Positions 47,743 to 56,229 are shown, counted from the first letter of the stretch. The stretch is DNA of 64,000 bases from Streptomyces sp. CB02058 (GCF_001905505.1 NZ_LIPG01000002.1:1302001-1366000), one strand, 5' to 3'. Program-made: numbers and translations. Notes: generated by a model from the letters alone, not told the origin.

Positions 47743-48465
47743 GTGACGGCCTCCCCAGCCCGGCACACCGTTCTGGTCGTCGAGGACGACCCGAGCATCC
47801 GCACGCTGCTCACCTCGGCCCTGCACGCGGCCGGCTACGCCGTCGCCTCGGCGGGCACCGGGCAGGAGGCCTTCGCGGAGACGGACCGCAGCAGCCCGGA
47901 CCTGATCGTGCTGGACGTGATGCTCCCCGACACCGACGGCTTCCGGGTGACCCGTGAACTGCGCGCCCGGGGCATCTACACCCCGGTGCTCTTCCTCACC
48001 GCCCGCACCGAGGTCGAGGACCGCATCATCGGCCTCAGCTCGGGCGGCGACGACTACGTCACCAAGCCCTTCCACGTCCAGGAGATCCTGCTCCGGGTGC
48101 GGGCCATCCTCCGCCGCAGCGCCGGACCGCGCACCGAGCCGCCCGCCGCGCGCCCGCCCCTGCGCTACGCCGACCTCATCCTCGACGAGGAGGCCCACGA
48201 GGTGTGCCGCGCCGGGCAGCGGGTGCCGCTGTCGCCGACGGAGTTCAGGCTGCTGGCCTGCCTCATCGCGCAGCCCGAGAAGGTCCTGGAGAAGCAGCAG
48301 ATCCTGCAACGGGTCTGGCACTACGACTTCGCCGGTGACACCCGCATCGTCGACACCTACATCAAGAACCTGCGCCGCAAGATCGACCGTACGGAACCGC
48401 CGCTCATCCACACCGTCCGGGGCGTCGGCTACTGCCTGCGCCTGCCGAGGGACGACGCCGCATGA
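47743..48465 (+). CDS. OmpR/PhoB-family response regulator
   Basis: This 240-residue protein has a receiver domain (about 8-125) with acidic Asp15/Asp16, phospho-acceptor Asp58 (LIVLDVMLP) and Lys108 (DYVTKPF). A winged-helix DNA-binding domain spans about 140-235 (LSPTEFRLLACLIAQPEKVL, DTYIKNLRRKID, VRGVGYCL). GTG start after GAGGTGA. It is coupled to the kinase gene by ATGA. The position right after the VTC/DUF4956/CotH genes suggests it may control them, but a 160-bp gap separates the units. Confidence 0.93.
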   Translation: MTASPARHTVLVVEDDPSIRTLLTSALHAAGYAVASAGTGQEAFAETDRSSPDLIVLDVMLPDTDGFRVTRELRARGIYTPVLFLTARTEVEDRIIGLSSGGDDYVTKPFHVQEILLRVRAILRRSAGPRTEPPAARPPLRYADLILDEEAHEVCRAGQRVPLSPTEFRLLACLIAQPEKVLEKQQILQRVWHYDFAGDTRIVDTYIKNLRRKIDRTEPPLIHTVRGVGYCLRLPRDDAA

Positions 48466-49988
48466 GACGGCCTCCGGCGCGGCTGCGCCCCCGCTCCCTG
48501 CGCACCCGGCTGGTGCTGATCGCCACGGTCCTCGCCACCGCCGCCGTGCTGGTGTGCCAGGCCACCGGACTGACCCTCATGCGCTCCTGGCTCATCGGGC
48601 AGGTCGACGACCGCCTCACCGACTTCCGCCCGCCCTCACCCGTCTACCGGGACATCGCCAGTGGCCGGGCGCCCGCCCACCGGCCGCCCGACCACGAGGC
48701 CCTGCCCTCGGACTTCCGCGTCTACTTCTACGACGCCGAGGGCAGGCTCCTGCCCGACTCCCTCGGCAGCGGCCACGGCGAACCGCGTCTCGCGCGCACC
48801 GTCACCGAGGCCGGCCTCGCGGACGGACGCCCCGCCACGGTGCCCGCCGAGGGCGGCGACGGCAGCTGGCGCGTGGTCGCCGACCCCGGACCCGACGGCA
48901 TGCGGGCCGTCGTGGCGCTGCCCCTCGACACGGTGCGGGACGCGACGTCCCGGCTGCTCTGGTTCAGCCTCGCCATCGGCGCGGTCACGGCGGCCGGGGT
49001 GATGCTGCTCGGCGGAGTCGCCGTGCGGCTCGGCCTCCGGCCGCTGACCCGTGTCGAACACACGGCGCGGAGCATCGCCGGCGGCCGGCTGGAACAGAAG
49101 GTCGCCGACACCAGCCCGGACACCGAGGTCGGCCGCCTCGGCATCGCCTTCAACACCATGCTGGACCAGCTGCGCGCGGCCCTGCACCGCAAGGACAGGA
49201 CCGAGCGGAGGCTGCGCCGCTTCATGGCGGACGCGGGCCATGAGCTGCGCACGCCGCTGACGTCCCTCCAGGGCTTCGCCGAACTCCTCCTGCACGACCC
49301 GCACATGTCCCCGGACCGCCGGCGCGAGGCCCACGAGCTCATCGCGCAGAACGCCGACCGGATGAGCCGCCTGGTCGACAGCCTCTTCCTGCTGGCCAAG
49401 CTCGGCGAGGCCCCCGGCACCGAGCACGGCCCCGTCGACCTGCTCTCCCTGGCGGCCGACGGCATCGCGGCCTCGGCCGTACGCCACCCGGGGCGGCGCA
49501 TCACCCTCGCCCCGCTGGATCGGGGCGGGGGCGACGGTTCGGGGGAGCTCGACGTCGTGGAGGGCTCGGGAGATCCGGACCAGCTGGCCCAGGTGCTGGC
49601 CAACCTCCTGGACAACGCCTGCACCCACACCCCGCCCGCCACCCGTGTCCAGGTGCACGTCGGGAGCCTGAGCGTGGGCCCCCGCACCGGGGGCGCCGAC
49701 CGCCGGGGCCGCACCAGCTCCGGTCCGCCGCTGCCCGACGGCGCCCGCGCGCACGTCATCGAGGTCGTCGACGACGGTCCCGGTCTGATGCCCGAGGACG
49801 CGCGGCAGGTCTTCGACCGCTTCTACCGGGCGGCACCGGCCTCGGGCGCACCGCGTGACAGCGGCTCGGGCCTCGGTCTGGCCATCGCCTCGACGATCGC
49901 CGAGGCCCACGGCGGCCGGCTGGAACTCGACACCGGCCCCGGCGAGGGCTGCGTCTTCCGGCTGCTCCTCCCGGCCGGCCCGGCCTGA
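48462..49988 (+). CDS. Membrane sensor histidine kinase
   Basis: This 508-residue protein has two membrane spans (about 16-38 and 162-185) flanking an extracellular sensor region of about 120 residues. A HAMP linker follows (RPLTRVEHTARSIAGGRLEQ). The HisKA domain has phospho-acceptor His260 (ADAGHELRTPLTSLQG). The ATPase domain has the N box NLLDNACTHT, G1 VVDDGPGLMPEDARQVFDRF and G2 GSGLGLAI. An extra Gly/Arg-rich loop (about 400-430, GGADRRGRTSSGPP) interrupts the ATPase domain. It is the partner of the preceding regulator. The signal is unknown. Confidence 0.93.
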   Translation: MRRPPARLRPRSLRTRLVLIATVLATAAVLVCQATGLTLMRSWLIGQVDDRLTDFRPPSPVYRDIASGRAPAHRPPDHEALPSDFRVYFYDAEGRLLPDSLGSGHGEPRLARTVTEAGLADGRPATVPAEGGDGSWRVVADPGPDGMRAVVALPLDTVRDATSRLLWFSLAIGAVTAAGVMLLGGVAVRLGLRPLTRVEHTARSIAGGRLEQKVADTSPDTEVGRLGIAFNTMLDQLRAALHRKDRTERRLRRFMADAGHELRTPLTSLQGFAELLLHDPHMSPDRRREAHELIAQNADRMSRLVDSLFLLAKLGEAPGTEHGPVDLLSLAADGIAASAVRHPGRRITLAPLDRGGGDGSGELDVVEGSGDPDQLAQVLANLLDNACTHTPPATRVQVHVGSLSVGPRTGGADRRGRTSSGPPLPDGARAHVIEVVDDGPGLMPEDARQVFDRFYRAAPASGAPRDSGSGLGLAIASTIAEAHGGRLELDTGPGEGCVFRLLLPAGPA

Positions 49989-49999
49989 GGCCGGCCGGC

Positions 50000-50033
50000 C
50001 CGGCTCGGGACAGGGCGGGCCGTCCCGAGCCGG
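50000..50033. terminator. Strong stem-loop between convergent genes
   Basis: CCGGCTCGGGAC (50000-50011) pairs perfectly with GTCCCGAGCCGG (50022-50033). It ends the kinase gene (+) and the DHFR-like gene (-). Confidence 0.8.
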
Positions 50034-50071
50034 CCCGCCCTGCGCCCCGGACGCGTTCCCCGCCGCCGACT

Positions 50072-50644
50072 TCAGCGGACGACGTCGAAGACGTTCTTCT
50101 GCAGCCCGTCGGCGTAGGCCTCGTGCTCGACGAGCTTCAGCTTCTGGGTGTCCTTGTCCGTGGCGCTGAACAGCCGCTTGCCCGCGCCCAGCAGGAGCGG
50201 GAAGACGAGCAGGTGGTAGCGGTCGATCAGACCGGCGTCCGAGAGGCCGTGGTTCAGGGTGGCGCTGCCGTGGACGATGAGCGGTCCGCCCTCGGTCTCC
50301 TTCAGCGCGGCGACGTCGTCGAGCGAGCGCAGGATCGTCGTGTCGCCCCAGTTCGACACGAGCCCGTCCTCGGTGAGGCCGGTGGAGACGACGTACTTCG
50401 GCATCGCCCTGTAGTCGGCGAAGTCCTCCATGTCGGGCCACACCGCGCTGAACGCCTCGTAACTGACCCGGCCCAGCAGCATCGCCGCGGCCTCCTTCTG
50501 CTCCCGGCCCTTGATCTCGAAGGCCTCGGGAAGGAACTCCACGTCCTTGAAGGTCCATCCGGAGTTCCGGTAACCGGGCTCGCCCCCCGGTGCTTCCATG
50601 ACGCCGTCGAGCGAGACGAAGGCGGTGCTGATCAGCGTACGCAT
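50072..50644 (-). CDS. Dihydrofolate reductase-family (RibD C-terminal-like) protein
   Basis: This 190-residue protein starts MRTLISTAFVSLDGVMEAPG and carries LLGRVSYEAFSAVWP, PKYVVSTGL, GGPLIVHGSATLNHGL and DRYHLLVFPLLLGAGKRLF, the standard pattern of the DHFR/RibD-C family. It probably binds NADPH and reduces an unknown substrate. These proteins are widespread in actinobacteria and mostly uncharacterised. It shares the minus strand with a DinB-type gene upstream, but a 138-bp gap makes an operon uncertain. Confidence 0.85.
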   Translation of the reverse strand: MRTLISTAFVSLDGVMEAPGGEPGYRNSGWTFKDVEFLPEAFEIKGREQKEAAAMLLGRVSYEAFSAVWPDMEDFADYRAMPKYVVSTGLTEDGLVSNWGDTTILRSLDDVAALKETEGGPLIVHGSATLNHGLSDAGLIDRYHLLVFPLLLGAGKRLFSATDKDTQKLKLVEHEAYADGLQKNVFDVVR

Positions 50645-50782
50645 CTGAGTTCCTCGGTATCTCGTGTCCGGTACTCCGGCGGATCCGTCCTGGGCGCGCG
50701 GCGACCGCGTCGTGGCCGTCGCGCACGTCCATGTTCTTCGACCGCCGGCCACACGGAAACTCATCGGTACCGGCGGCCCCGG

Positions 50783-51277
50783 TCAGCCGCGCCGCGCCGT
50801 GCTGTTCGCCCCGTCGACCGACTCCCGCACGATGTCCGCGTGCCCGGCGTGCTGGGCGGTCTCCTGGAGGAGGTGCAGCAGGATCTTGCGTGTCTGCCAG
50901 TGGCGGACGACGCCCGGCTCCCAGGGAGCCGGGGGGAGGGGGACCTCCGCGTCGGGGAGGGCCTTCGCGGCGGCCTCGTCGGTCGCGCGGGCCGCCTCCT
51001 CGTACGCGGTGACCGAGGTCGCGACCGCGGCACCGTCCGGTGCCTTGTACTGGTCCATGTCCCACATGCCGTCGGGGGTCCGGCCGGTGCCGTCGGTGAG
51101 GACGTGCGTCCAGACCCGCTCGGCCCGGGTGAGGTGGTTCAGGATGCCGCCGAGGGTCAGCTCGCTCACCGTGGACCGCTCGGTGAGCTGCTCGTCGGTG
51201 ATGTCCCGCACGGTGATCAGGAGGAGCCGGCGCGCCTCGCGCAGAGCTTCGAGGATGCCTTCGGTCTCTGGGTTCAT
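50783..51277 (-). CDS. DinB-family four-helix protein
   Basis: This 164-residue protein has a helical-bundle DinB fold with potential metal histidines in ILNHLTRAERVW (about residue 47), RHWQTRKILLHLL and ETAQHAGHADIVRE (about 143-148). This group includes mycothiol- and bacillithiol-dependent transferases and enzymes of unknown activity. In an actinobacterium a mycothiol-related role is possible but not shown. The gene is divergent from the FrnE-like gene. Confidence 0.85.
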   Translation of the reverse strand: MNPETEGILEALREARRLLLITVRDITDEQLTERSTVSELTLGGILNHLTRAERVWTHVLTDGTGRTPDGMWDMDQYKAPDGAAVATSVTAYEEAARATDEAAAKALPDAEVPLPPAPWEPGVVRHWQTRKILLHLLQETAQHAGHADIVRESVDGANSTARRG

Positions 51278-51424
51278 GCCGGGCAGCCTAGGAGGCCAAG
51301 AGGCCGGGAACCGTCCTGATGGCGCCCCTGCCCGCGCCGGGAATCAGCCGCCCCGGCCACGCGTTGAACGGGCGGCGGAGGCTCCCTCCGCACCGCTACC
51401 GCAGAGCTGGAGAGTAGAAGAGTC

Positions 51425-52162
51425 ATGCGCGTCGAGATCTGGAGCGACATCGCCTGCCCCTGGTGCTACATAGGGAAGGCCCGCTTCGAGAAGGGGCTGG
51501 CAGGGTTCGCCCACCGTGACGAGGTCGAGGTGGTCCACCGCTCCTTCGAGCTCGACCCCGGCCGGGCCAAGGGCGACACCGAGCAGGTGATCGACATGCT
51601 CGCGCAGAAGTACGGGCGCACCCCCGAGGAGGCGCGGGGCATGGAGGCCAACGTCGCCGCGAACGCGCGTGCCGAAGGGCTCGGCTACCGCGCGGAGGGC
51701 CGTGACCACGGCAACACCTTCGACATCCACCGGCTGCTGCACCTCGCCAAGGCCCGCGGGCGCCAGGACGAGCTGCTGACCCTCGCCTACCGGGCGAACT
51801 TCGCCGAGGAGCGCTCCGTCTTCGACGACGCGGTGCTCGCCGACCTGGGGGTCGAGGCGGGACTCGACGCCGACGAGGTGCGCGCCGTGCTGGCCGACCC
51901 CGAGGCCTACGCCGACGACGTGCGGGCCGACGAGCGCGAGGCCGCCGAGCTCGGCGCGAACGCCGTGCCCTTCTTCGTGCTCGACCGGCGCTACGGCATC
52001 TCCGGCGGACAGCCCGCCGAGGTCTTCGCCCAGGCCCTGGAGCGGGCGTGGCAGGACCGCCCCGCACCCACCCTCACCCAGGTCGGCGGGGACGCCGCGG
52101 CCTGCGACGCGGACGGAGCCTGCGAGGTGCCCCAGGCGGACCCCGCCGGCCGGCCCGTCTGA
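51425..52162 (+). CDS. DsbA-family oxidoreductase, FrnE-like
   Basis: This 245-residue protein has a thioredoxin-fold active site DIACPWCYIGKARF (CPWC, about residues 11-14), a helical insertion, and the cis-proline region GANAVPFFVLDRRYGISGGQ. There is no signal peptide, so it acts in the cytosol like other FrnE proteins. These are protein disulfide or isomerase-type enzymes tied to oxidative stress and polyketide clusters. The C-terminus has two extra cysteines (DAAACDADGACEVP). It is a single gene. Confidence 0.9.
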   Translation: MRVEIWSDIACPWCYIGKARFEKGLAGFAHRDEVEVVHRSFELDPGRAKGDTEQVIDMLAQKYGRTPEEARGMEANVAANARAEGLGYRAEGRDHGNTFDIHRLLHLAKARGRQDELLTLAYRANFAEERSVFDDAVLADLGVEAGLDADEVRAVLADPEAYADDVRADEREAAELGANAVPFFVLDRRYGISGGQPAEVFAQALERAWQDRPAPTLTQVGGDAAACDADGACEVPQADPAGRPV

Positions 52163-52196
52163 GGGAACCGGGGGCGCGCCGCTCAAAGTCGCGTGA

Positions 52197-52225
52197 TTGA
52201 CGCGAATTTGGGCGGCCGTCAGGCT
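52197..52225 (+). promoter_or_regulatory. Leaderless promoter of the aminotransferase gene
   Basis: TTGACG (52197-52202) and CAGGCT (52220-52225), 17 bp apart, put the transcription start at the ATG at 52233, 7 bases after the -10. There is no Shine-Dalgarno sequence. Confidence 0.6.
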
Positions 52226-52232
52226 GTCGGGC

Positions 52233-53294
52233 ATGGAGACTTCCGTGATCGACCAGGCCAGGGCCACCGAGTTCGCGTCCGGTTCCACCTATCTCAACAC
52301 CTCGACCTGCGGGCTGCTGCCCCGTCGCGCGGTCGAGGCCGTCAGGAAGCTGGCCGACGAGAGCACCCTGGGTGTCCGGGGTGGCGTGGGCAGCTTCGCG
52401 TCGGTGGACGCCGCTCGCGCCGGCTTCGCCCGGCTCGCCGGGGTCACTCCCGCGCGGGTGGCCGTCGGCGGCTCCGTCGCCGCCCATGTGGGCCTCGTCG
52501 CGGCGTCCCTCCCGCCGGGCGCCGAAGTCCTCGCGCCGGAGGGGGAGTTCAGCTCCGTCGTCAGCCCCTTCGCCGTACGCGGTGACCTGAGGATGCGCTA
52601 CGTACCGCTGACCGGACTGGCCCAGGCGGTCCGGCCCGGGACAGCGCTCGTCGCCTTCTCGGCCGTCCAGTCCTCCGACGGCCGGATCGCCGACCTGGAC
52701 GCCGTGCGCGAGGCCGCGGTGGCGCACGGGGCGCGCACGATGCTCGACGCCAGCCAGTCGGCCGGGTGGCTGCCGCTGGACGCCGGGGCGTTCGACTACA
52801 CCGTCACCGGTGGTTACAAGTTCCTGCTGTGTCCGCGCGGTTCGTCCTTCCTGACCGTGACCGAGGAGGCGCAGCCGTCCCTGCCGACGCCGCACGCGAA
52901 CTGGGTGGCGGCCGAGGACCGCTGGAACAGCACGTACGGTCCGGTCGAGAAGCTCGCCTCCGAGGCCCGGCGCTTCGACGAGCCCATCGCCTTCCTCTCC
53001 TACCACGCGGCCGAGCAGTCCCTGGAACTGTTGGCGGAGGTCGGGATCGAGGCCGTGCACGCCCATGCCACCGGGCTCGCCGCCCGCTTCCGGGAGGGGC
53101 TGGCTTCGCTCGGCCACCCGGCCGTGCCCGGCGCCTCCGCGGTCGTCGCGGTGCCCGGACTGGGCGACAGGGAACCGGGCCTGGCCGAGGCCGGGGTGAT
53201 GGTCTCCGCCCGGGCGGGAAACCTGAGGGCCGCCTTCCACCTGTACAACACCGTGGCCGACGTCGACCGCGCCCTGGACGTGCTGTCCGGCTGA
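52233..53294 (+). CDS. Class V aminotransferase-like PLP enzyme
   Basis: This 353-residue fold-type I PLP enzyme has the Schiff-base Lys in YTVTGGYKFLLCPRGSSFL (about residue 196) and the cofactor Asp in ARTMLDASQSAGWLPL (about 170). STYLNTSTCGLLPRRAV is the class V opening. Relatives include cysteine desulfurase-like proteins, kynureninase-like proteins and isopenicillin N epimerase-like proteins. No desulfurase cysteine loop is evident, so an aminotransferase or epimerase role is likelier. The substrate is unknown. Confidence 0.85.
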   Translation: METSVIDQARATEFASGSTYLNTSTCGLLPRRAVEAVRKLADESTLGVRGGVGSFASVDAARAGFARLAGVTPARVAVGGSVAAHVGLVAASLPPGAEVLAPEGEFSSVVSPFAVRGDLRMRYVPLTGLAQAVRPGTALVAFSAVQSSDGRIADLDAVREAAVAHGARTMLDASQSAGWLPLDAGAFDYTVTGGYKFLLCPRGSSFLTVTEEAQPSLPTPHANWVAAEDRWNSTYGPVEKLASEARRFDEPIAFLSYHAAEQSLELLAEVGIEAVHAHATGLAARFREGLASLGHPAVPGASAVVAVPGLGDREPGLAEAGVMVSARAGNLRAAFHLYNTVADVDRALDVLSG

Positions 53295-53308
53295 GCCCGA
53301 CGCCCGGA

Positions 53309-53845
53309 CTACCGCTCGGGGCAGTCCCCGGCCTCCCGGCAGAGGTTCTCCTCCACCTTGGCCAGCAGCCGGGTCAGCTCCGCGCGCTCCGCGGTCCCGA
53401 GCCCGGCGAGGGTGTGCTCCTCCAGGCCCGACCAGGCGTCGCGCACCTCGGTGCGCAGGGCGCAGCTCTTCTCCGTCGCCTCGACCAGCACGGCCCGCCG
53501 GTCGTCCGGGTCGGGGCGGCGGCGCACATGCCCGGTCTGTTCGAGGCGCTGGAGCATCTTGGTGACGGTTGACGGGTCCAGGTCCATGGCCTTGATCAGC
53601 TCGGCCTGACGGACCGCCCCGGTGTCCCACAGGTGCATCAGCAGGAACTCCTGGCCCGGGTAGAGCCCGAGCCCCTTGAGCAGCCGGCCCGCCGCGAGCC
53701 TGTGCAGCCGGGCCAGCCGGGAGACGGCGAGGCTGACGGGGCCGCCGAGGGCCGCGCTCGGCAGGCCGCCCGAGCACGCGGAGCCGTCGGGAGCGCCGCC
53801 GTCGGGGCATGCCGCGTCGGCGGGGGTGGTGCTGTCGGCCTGCAT
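53309..53845 (-). CDS. MarR-family regulator
   Basis: This 178-residue protein has a 35-residue Cys/Gly/Pro-rich N-terminal extension (DAACPDGGAPDGSACSGG) ahead of a standard MarR winged helix. The core is LKGLGLYPGQEFLLMHLWDT, AELIKAMDLDPSTVTKMLQR, and wing RRRPDPDDRRAVLVEAT. The gene is divergent from an Old Yellow Enzyme gene. Inverted repeats at both ends of the intergenic region fit autoregulation plus control of that gene. Cysteines in the extension and CREAGDC at the C-terminus could make it thiol-sensitive. Confidence 0.9.
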   Translation of the reverse strand: MQADSTTPADAACPDGGAPDGSACSGGLPSAALGGPVSLAVSRLARLHRLAAGRLLKGLGLYPGQEFLLMHLWDTGAVRQAELIKAMDLDPSTVTKMLQRLEQTGHVRRRPDPDDRRAVLVEATEKSCALRTEVRDAWSGLEEHTLAGLGTAERAELTRLLAKVEENLCREAGDCPER

Positions 53846-53887
53846 CGGGTCTCCTCGGGGCGGTGTCGCTGCCGGACCGTTGCCGGG

Positions 53888-53969
53888 TTCATGACGCCCT
53901 CATGAACTTTACCTTGGTCGGCCAATTAATCGGTTACAGTGGCAGCCGCAAGATTACTTGGCCGACCAT
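53888..53969. promoter_or_regulatory. MarR operators and promoter between marR and the ene-reductase gene
   Basis: A perfect 7-bp inverted repeat TTCATGA-CGCCC-TCATGAA (53888-53906) lies near the marR start. TTGGTCGGCCAA (53914-53925) and TTGGCCGACCAT (53958-53969) are inverted copies of one motif. They flank the -10-like TACAGT (53935-53940) of the ene-reductase gene. Confidence 0.6.
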
Positions 53970-53989
53970 GTAAAGCCCTGGAGGCTCCC

Positions 53990-55057
53990 TTGACCACCGT
54001 GTTCGACCCCATCGATCTCTCCGGCACGCAGCTCTCCAACCGCATCGCCCTCGCGCCCATGACCCGCAGCCGGGCCGGCGAAGGAGGTACGGCGACCGAC
54101 CTCACCGTGGAGTACTACACGCAGCGGGCATCGGCAGGGCTGATCATCACCGAGGGGATCCAGCCCTCGGTGGTCGGCCAGGGCTATCCCTCCACCCCCG
54201 GCCTGCACAGCGCCGAGCAGATCGCCTCCTGGCGCAAGGTGACCGACTCCGTGCACGCGGCCGGTGGCCGCATCTTCGCCCAGATCATGCACGCGGGCCG
54301 GATCGGCCACCCCGTACTGCTGCCGGACGGGCTGACCCCCGTGGGCCCCTCCCCGGTCACGGCGCCCGGCCAGGTCTACACCCATGTGGGCCCGAAGGAC
54401 TTCGTGGAGCCGCGCGAGCTGACCGACGCCGAGATCCGCGCGACCGTCCAGGACTTCGCCACGGCCTCCCGCAACGCGGTGGACGCGGGCTTCGACGGCG
54501 TCGAGCTGCACGGCGCCAACGGCTATCTGATCCAGCAGTTCCTGGCCCCCAACACCAACCTGCGCACCGACGGCTGGGGCGGCTCCGACACCGCCCGCAT
54601 CCGCTTCGCCGTCGAGGTGGTCAAGGCGGTCGTCGCCGAGATCGGCGCCGAGCGGACCGGGCTGCGCATCTCGCCCGGAAACCCGTACAACGGCATCGAG
54701 GAGCCCGAGCCGGACGCCGCCTACCTCGCACTCGCCGCCGAGCTGGAGCCGCTCGGGCTGGCTTATCTGCACGTGCTGGAGCAGGCCGACGGCCGTGAAC
54801 TGACGCTCGCGCTGCGCAAGAAGTTCACCGGGACCCTCGTCATCAACGTCTTCTCCGACGGGCCGACAGGACCCGAGCACCACACGGTGATCGACGACGG
54901 GACGGCCGACATCATCTCCTACGGCGCCCTGTTCCTCGCCAACCCGGACCTGCCGGCCCGGCTGAAGGCGGGCGGGCCCTTCAACACCCCGGACCCGTCG
55001 ACCTTCTTCGGCGGCGACGCGAAGGGCTACACCGACTATCCGGCCCTGACGGCCTGA
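53990..55057 (+). CDS. Old Yellow Enzyme-family ene-reductase (alkene reductase)
   Basis: This 355-residue FMN-dependent TIM-barrel enzyme has NRIALAPMTRSRAG (about 17-30), FAQIMHAGRIGHPVLLP with the His/Gly active-site segment, GVELHGANGYLIQQFLAP, DGWGGS and the C-terminal phosphate-binding ISYGALFLANPDLPARL. It reduces electrophilic alkenes, maleimides or quinones with NADPH. A TTG start at 53990 has GGAGG with 5-base spacing; a GTG three codons later is possible. Control by the divergent MarR protein fits an electrophile-response unit. Confidence 0.92.
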   Translation: MTTVFDPIDLSGTQLSNRIALAPMTRSRAGEGGTATDLTVEYYTQRASAGLIITEGIQPSVVGQGYPSTPGLHSAEQIASWRKVTDSVHAAGGRIFAQIMHAGRIGHPVLLPDGLTPVGPSPVTAPGQVYTHVGPKDFVEPRELTDAEIRATVQDFATASRNAVDAGFDGVELHGANGYLIQQFLAPNTNLRTDGWGGSDTARIRFAVEVVKAVVAEIGAERTGLRISPGNPYNGIEEPEPDAAYLALAAELEPLGLAYLHVLEQADGRELTLALRKKFTGTLVINVFSDGPTGPEHHTVIDDGTADIISYGALFLANPDLPARLKAGGPFNTPDPSTFFGGDAKGYTDYPALTA

Positions 55058-55059
55058 GG

Positions 55060-55079
55060 CGGCACCCGGCGGGGTGCCG
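55060..55079 (+). terminator. Short stem-loop after the ene-reductase gene
   Basis: CGGCACCC-GGCG-GGGTGCCG is an 8-bp perfect stem 3 bp after the stop codon. Confidence 0.65.
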
Positions 55080-55133
55080 GGTGTGTGGGTCCGGGGTGCG
55101 ATGAATTTAGTAGCCATGTACATAGTCGCCATG

Positions 55134-55139
55134 TACTCT
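55134..55139 (+). promoter_or_regulatory. -10 of a leaderless MarR gene in repeated GCCATGTAC motifs
   Basis: TACTCT ends 7 bases before the ATG at 55147, and no Shine-Dalgarno sequence is seen. GCCATGTAC occurs twice (55113-55121 and 55128-55136), and CATAG...CTATG forms an inverted pair around the second copy, a likely autoregulatory operator. Confidence 0.5.
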
Positions 55140-55146
55140 ATGTGTC

Positions 55147-55641
55147 ATGAGCAAGGGTTCACCCGGGCCCACACCCGGCTTCCTCGTATGGCGGCTCGCC
55201 AACAAGTGGCGCGTCGCGGTCGACCGCGCGCTGGCCCCGCTGGGCCTCACCCACGCGCAGTACGCGGTGGTCGCGTCGCTGTACGGCATGGTGCGCACGG
55301 GGGAGCGGCCCAGCCAGCGCCGCCTCGCCGACCACACCGGCATGGAGGCGCTGTACATCTCGAAGCTGGCGCGTGCCCTGGAGTCGGCCGGTCTGATCGA
55401 ACGCACCCGCGATCCCCGTGACCCGCGCGCCGTGCAGCTCGCCCTCACCGAGCAGGGCCGGGCAGTCGCGCGGCAGGCCGTCGAGGCGGTCCAGGAACTG
55501 CTCCAGCAGCTGCTGGAGCCGCTCGGCGGTCTCGACGGCCCACGGACGCGGGCGTTCACCGACGAGCTGACGGCCCTGCTCGACGTACCTCTCGCTCCAT
55601 CCGTACCGAACGACGAGAGCACTCAGGGGATGACTCCATGA
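55147..55641 (+). CDS. MarR-family regulator
   Basis: This 164-residue protein has the MarR core: LAPLGLTHAQYAVVASLYGM, RLADHTGMEALYISKLARAL and wing ERTRDPRDPRAVQLALTEQG. It is coupled to a second winged-helix protein gene by an ATGA overlap. The repeated GCCATGTAC motif just upstream suggests autoregulation. No exporter or enzyme gene is attached, so the target is unclear. Confidence 0.88.
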   Translation: MSKGSPGPTPGFLVWRLANKWRVAVDRALAPLGLTHAQYAVVASLYGMVRTGERPSQRRLADHTGMEALYISKLARALESAGLIERTRDPRDPRAVQLALTEQGRAVARQAVEAVQELLQQLLEPLGGLDGPRTRAFTDELTALLDVPLAPSVPNDESTQGMTP

Positions 55642-56093
55642 CGAGCACCGCACCCACCACCGCACCCGCCGCCGACGCCCGTAGCCTGGGGCTGGCCCAC
55701 TACGCCGCCCGCGGCGTCCAGGAACACGTCCTGGCGCGGCACGGCGCCACCTTCCAGCAGCAGATCGCCCTGCGCGCCGCGGTGACCGCCGACGCCCCGC
55801 TCACCCCGGACGAACTCGTCGCCGAGGTCCGGGCCTCCCTGAAGACCGGCCCGGCCGCCGTGCACGCCACCATTGGTGAACTGCTGGACGGCGGACTGCT
55901 CGTCGAGGACGGCGCGCACCTGCGCCCCACGGACGCGGGACGCGAGCTGATCGCCGTCGTCGGCGCGGAGACCGCGCCCCTGTCCGCCCGCATCTGGTCC
56001 GGGATACCGGCCGAGGACCTCGCCGCCGCCGGGCGGGTGCTCGCCCTGGTCAGGCAGCGCGCGGACGCGGAGCTCGCGGCGCTGGCCGACTGA
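55638..56093 (+). CDS. Winged-helix (MarR-like) protein coupled to a MarR gene
   Basis: This 151-residue protein has LAHYAARGVQEHVLARHGAT, FQQQIALRAAV, then APLTPDELVAEVRASLKTGP and a wing-like GLLVEDGAHLRPTDAGRELI, consistent with a MarR-type winged helix lacking a canonical recognition helix. It is co-translated with the MarR protein at 55147 and may heterodimerise with it. This is inferred from position only. Confidence 0.72.
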   Translation: MTSTAPTTAPAADARSLGLAHYAARGVQEHVLARHGATFQQQIALRAAVTADAPLTPDELVAEVRASLKTGPAAVHATIGELLDGGLLVEDGAHLRPTDAGRELIAVVGAETAPLSARIWSGIPAEDLAAAGRVLALVRQRADAELAALAD

Positions 56094-56108
56094 CCGCCGC
56101 ACCACCTT

Positions 56109-56189
56109 CCCGTACGCCGCCGTCCGGATCGTCCGGCGCGATCCGCGTCCGCCTCCGCCCGGCCTGGGGCGGTGCCGGCGGCGTACGGG
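56109..56189 (+). terminator. Extended inverted repeat after the winged-helix gene
   Basis: CCCGTACGCCGCC (56109-56121) pairs with GGCGGCGTACGGG (56177-56189), and an inner CGGATCG/CGATCCG hairpin sits inside. It is a large stem-loop, probably a terminator, and overlaps the region expected to hold the acetyltransferase promoter. Confidence 0.5.
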
Positions 56190-56229
56190 CGTACGGCGTC
56201 CGGACGGTCCCCCGTGGCAGACTGCCGCC

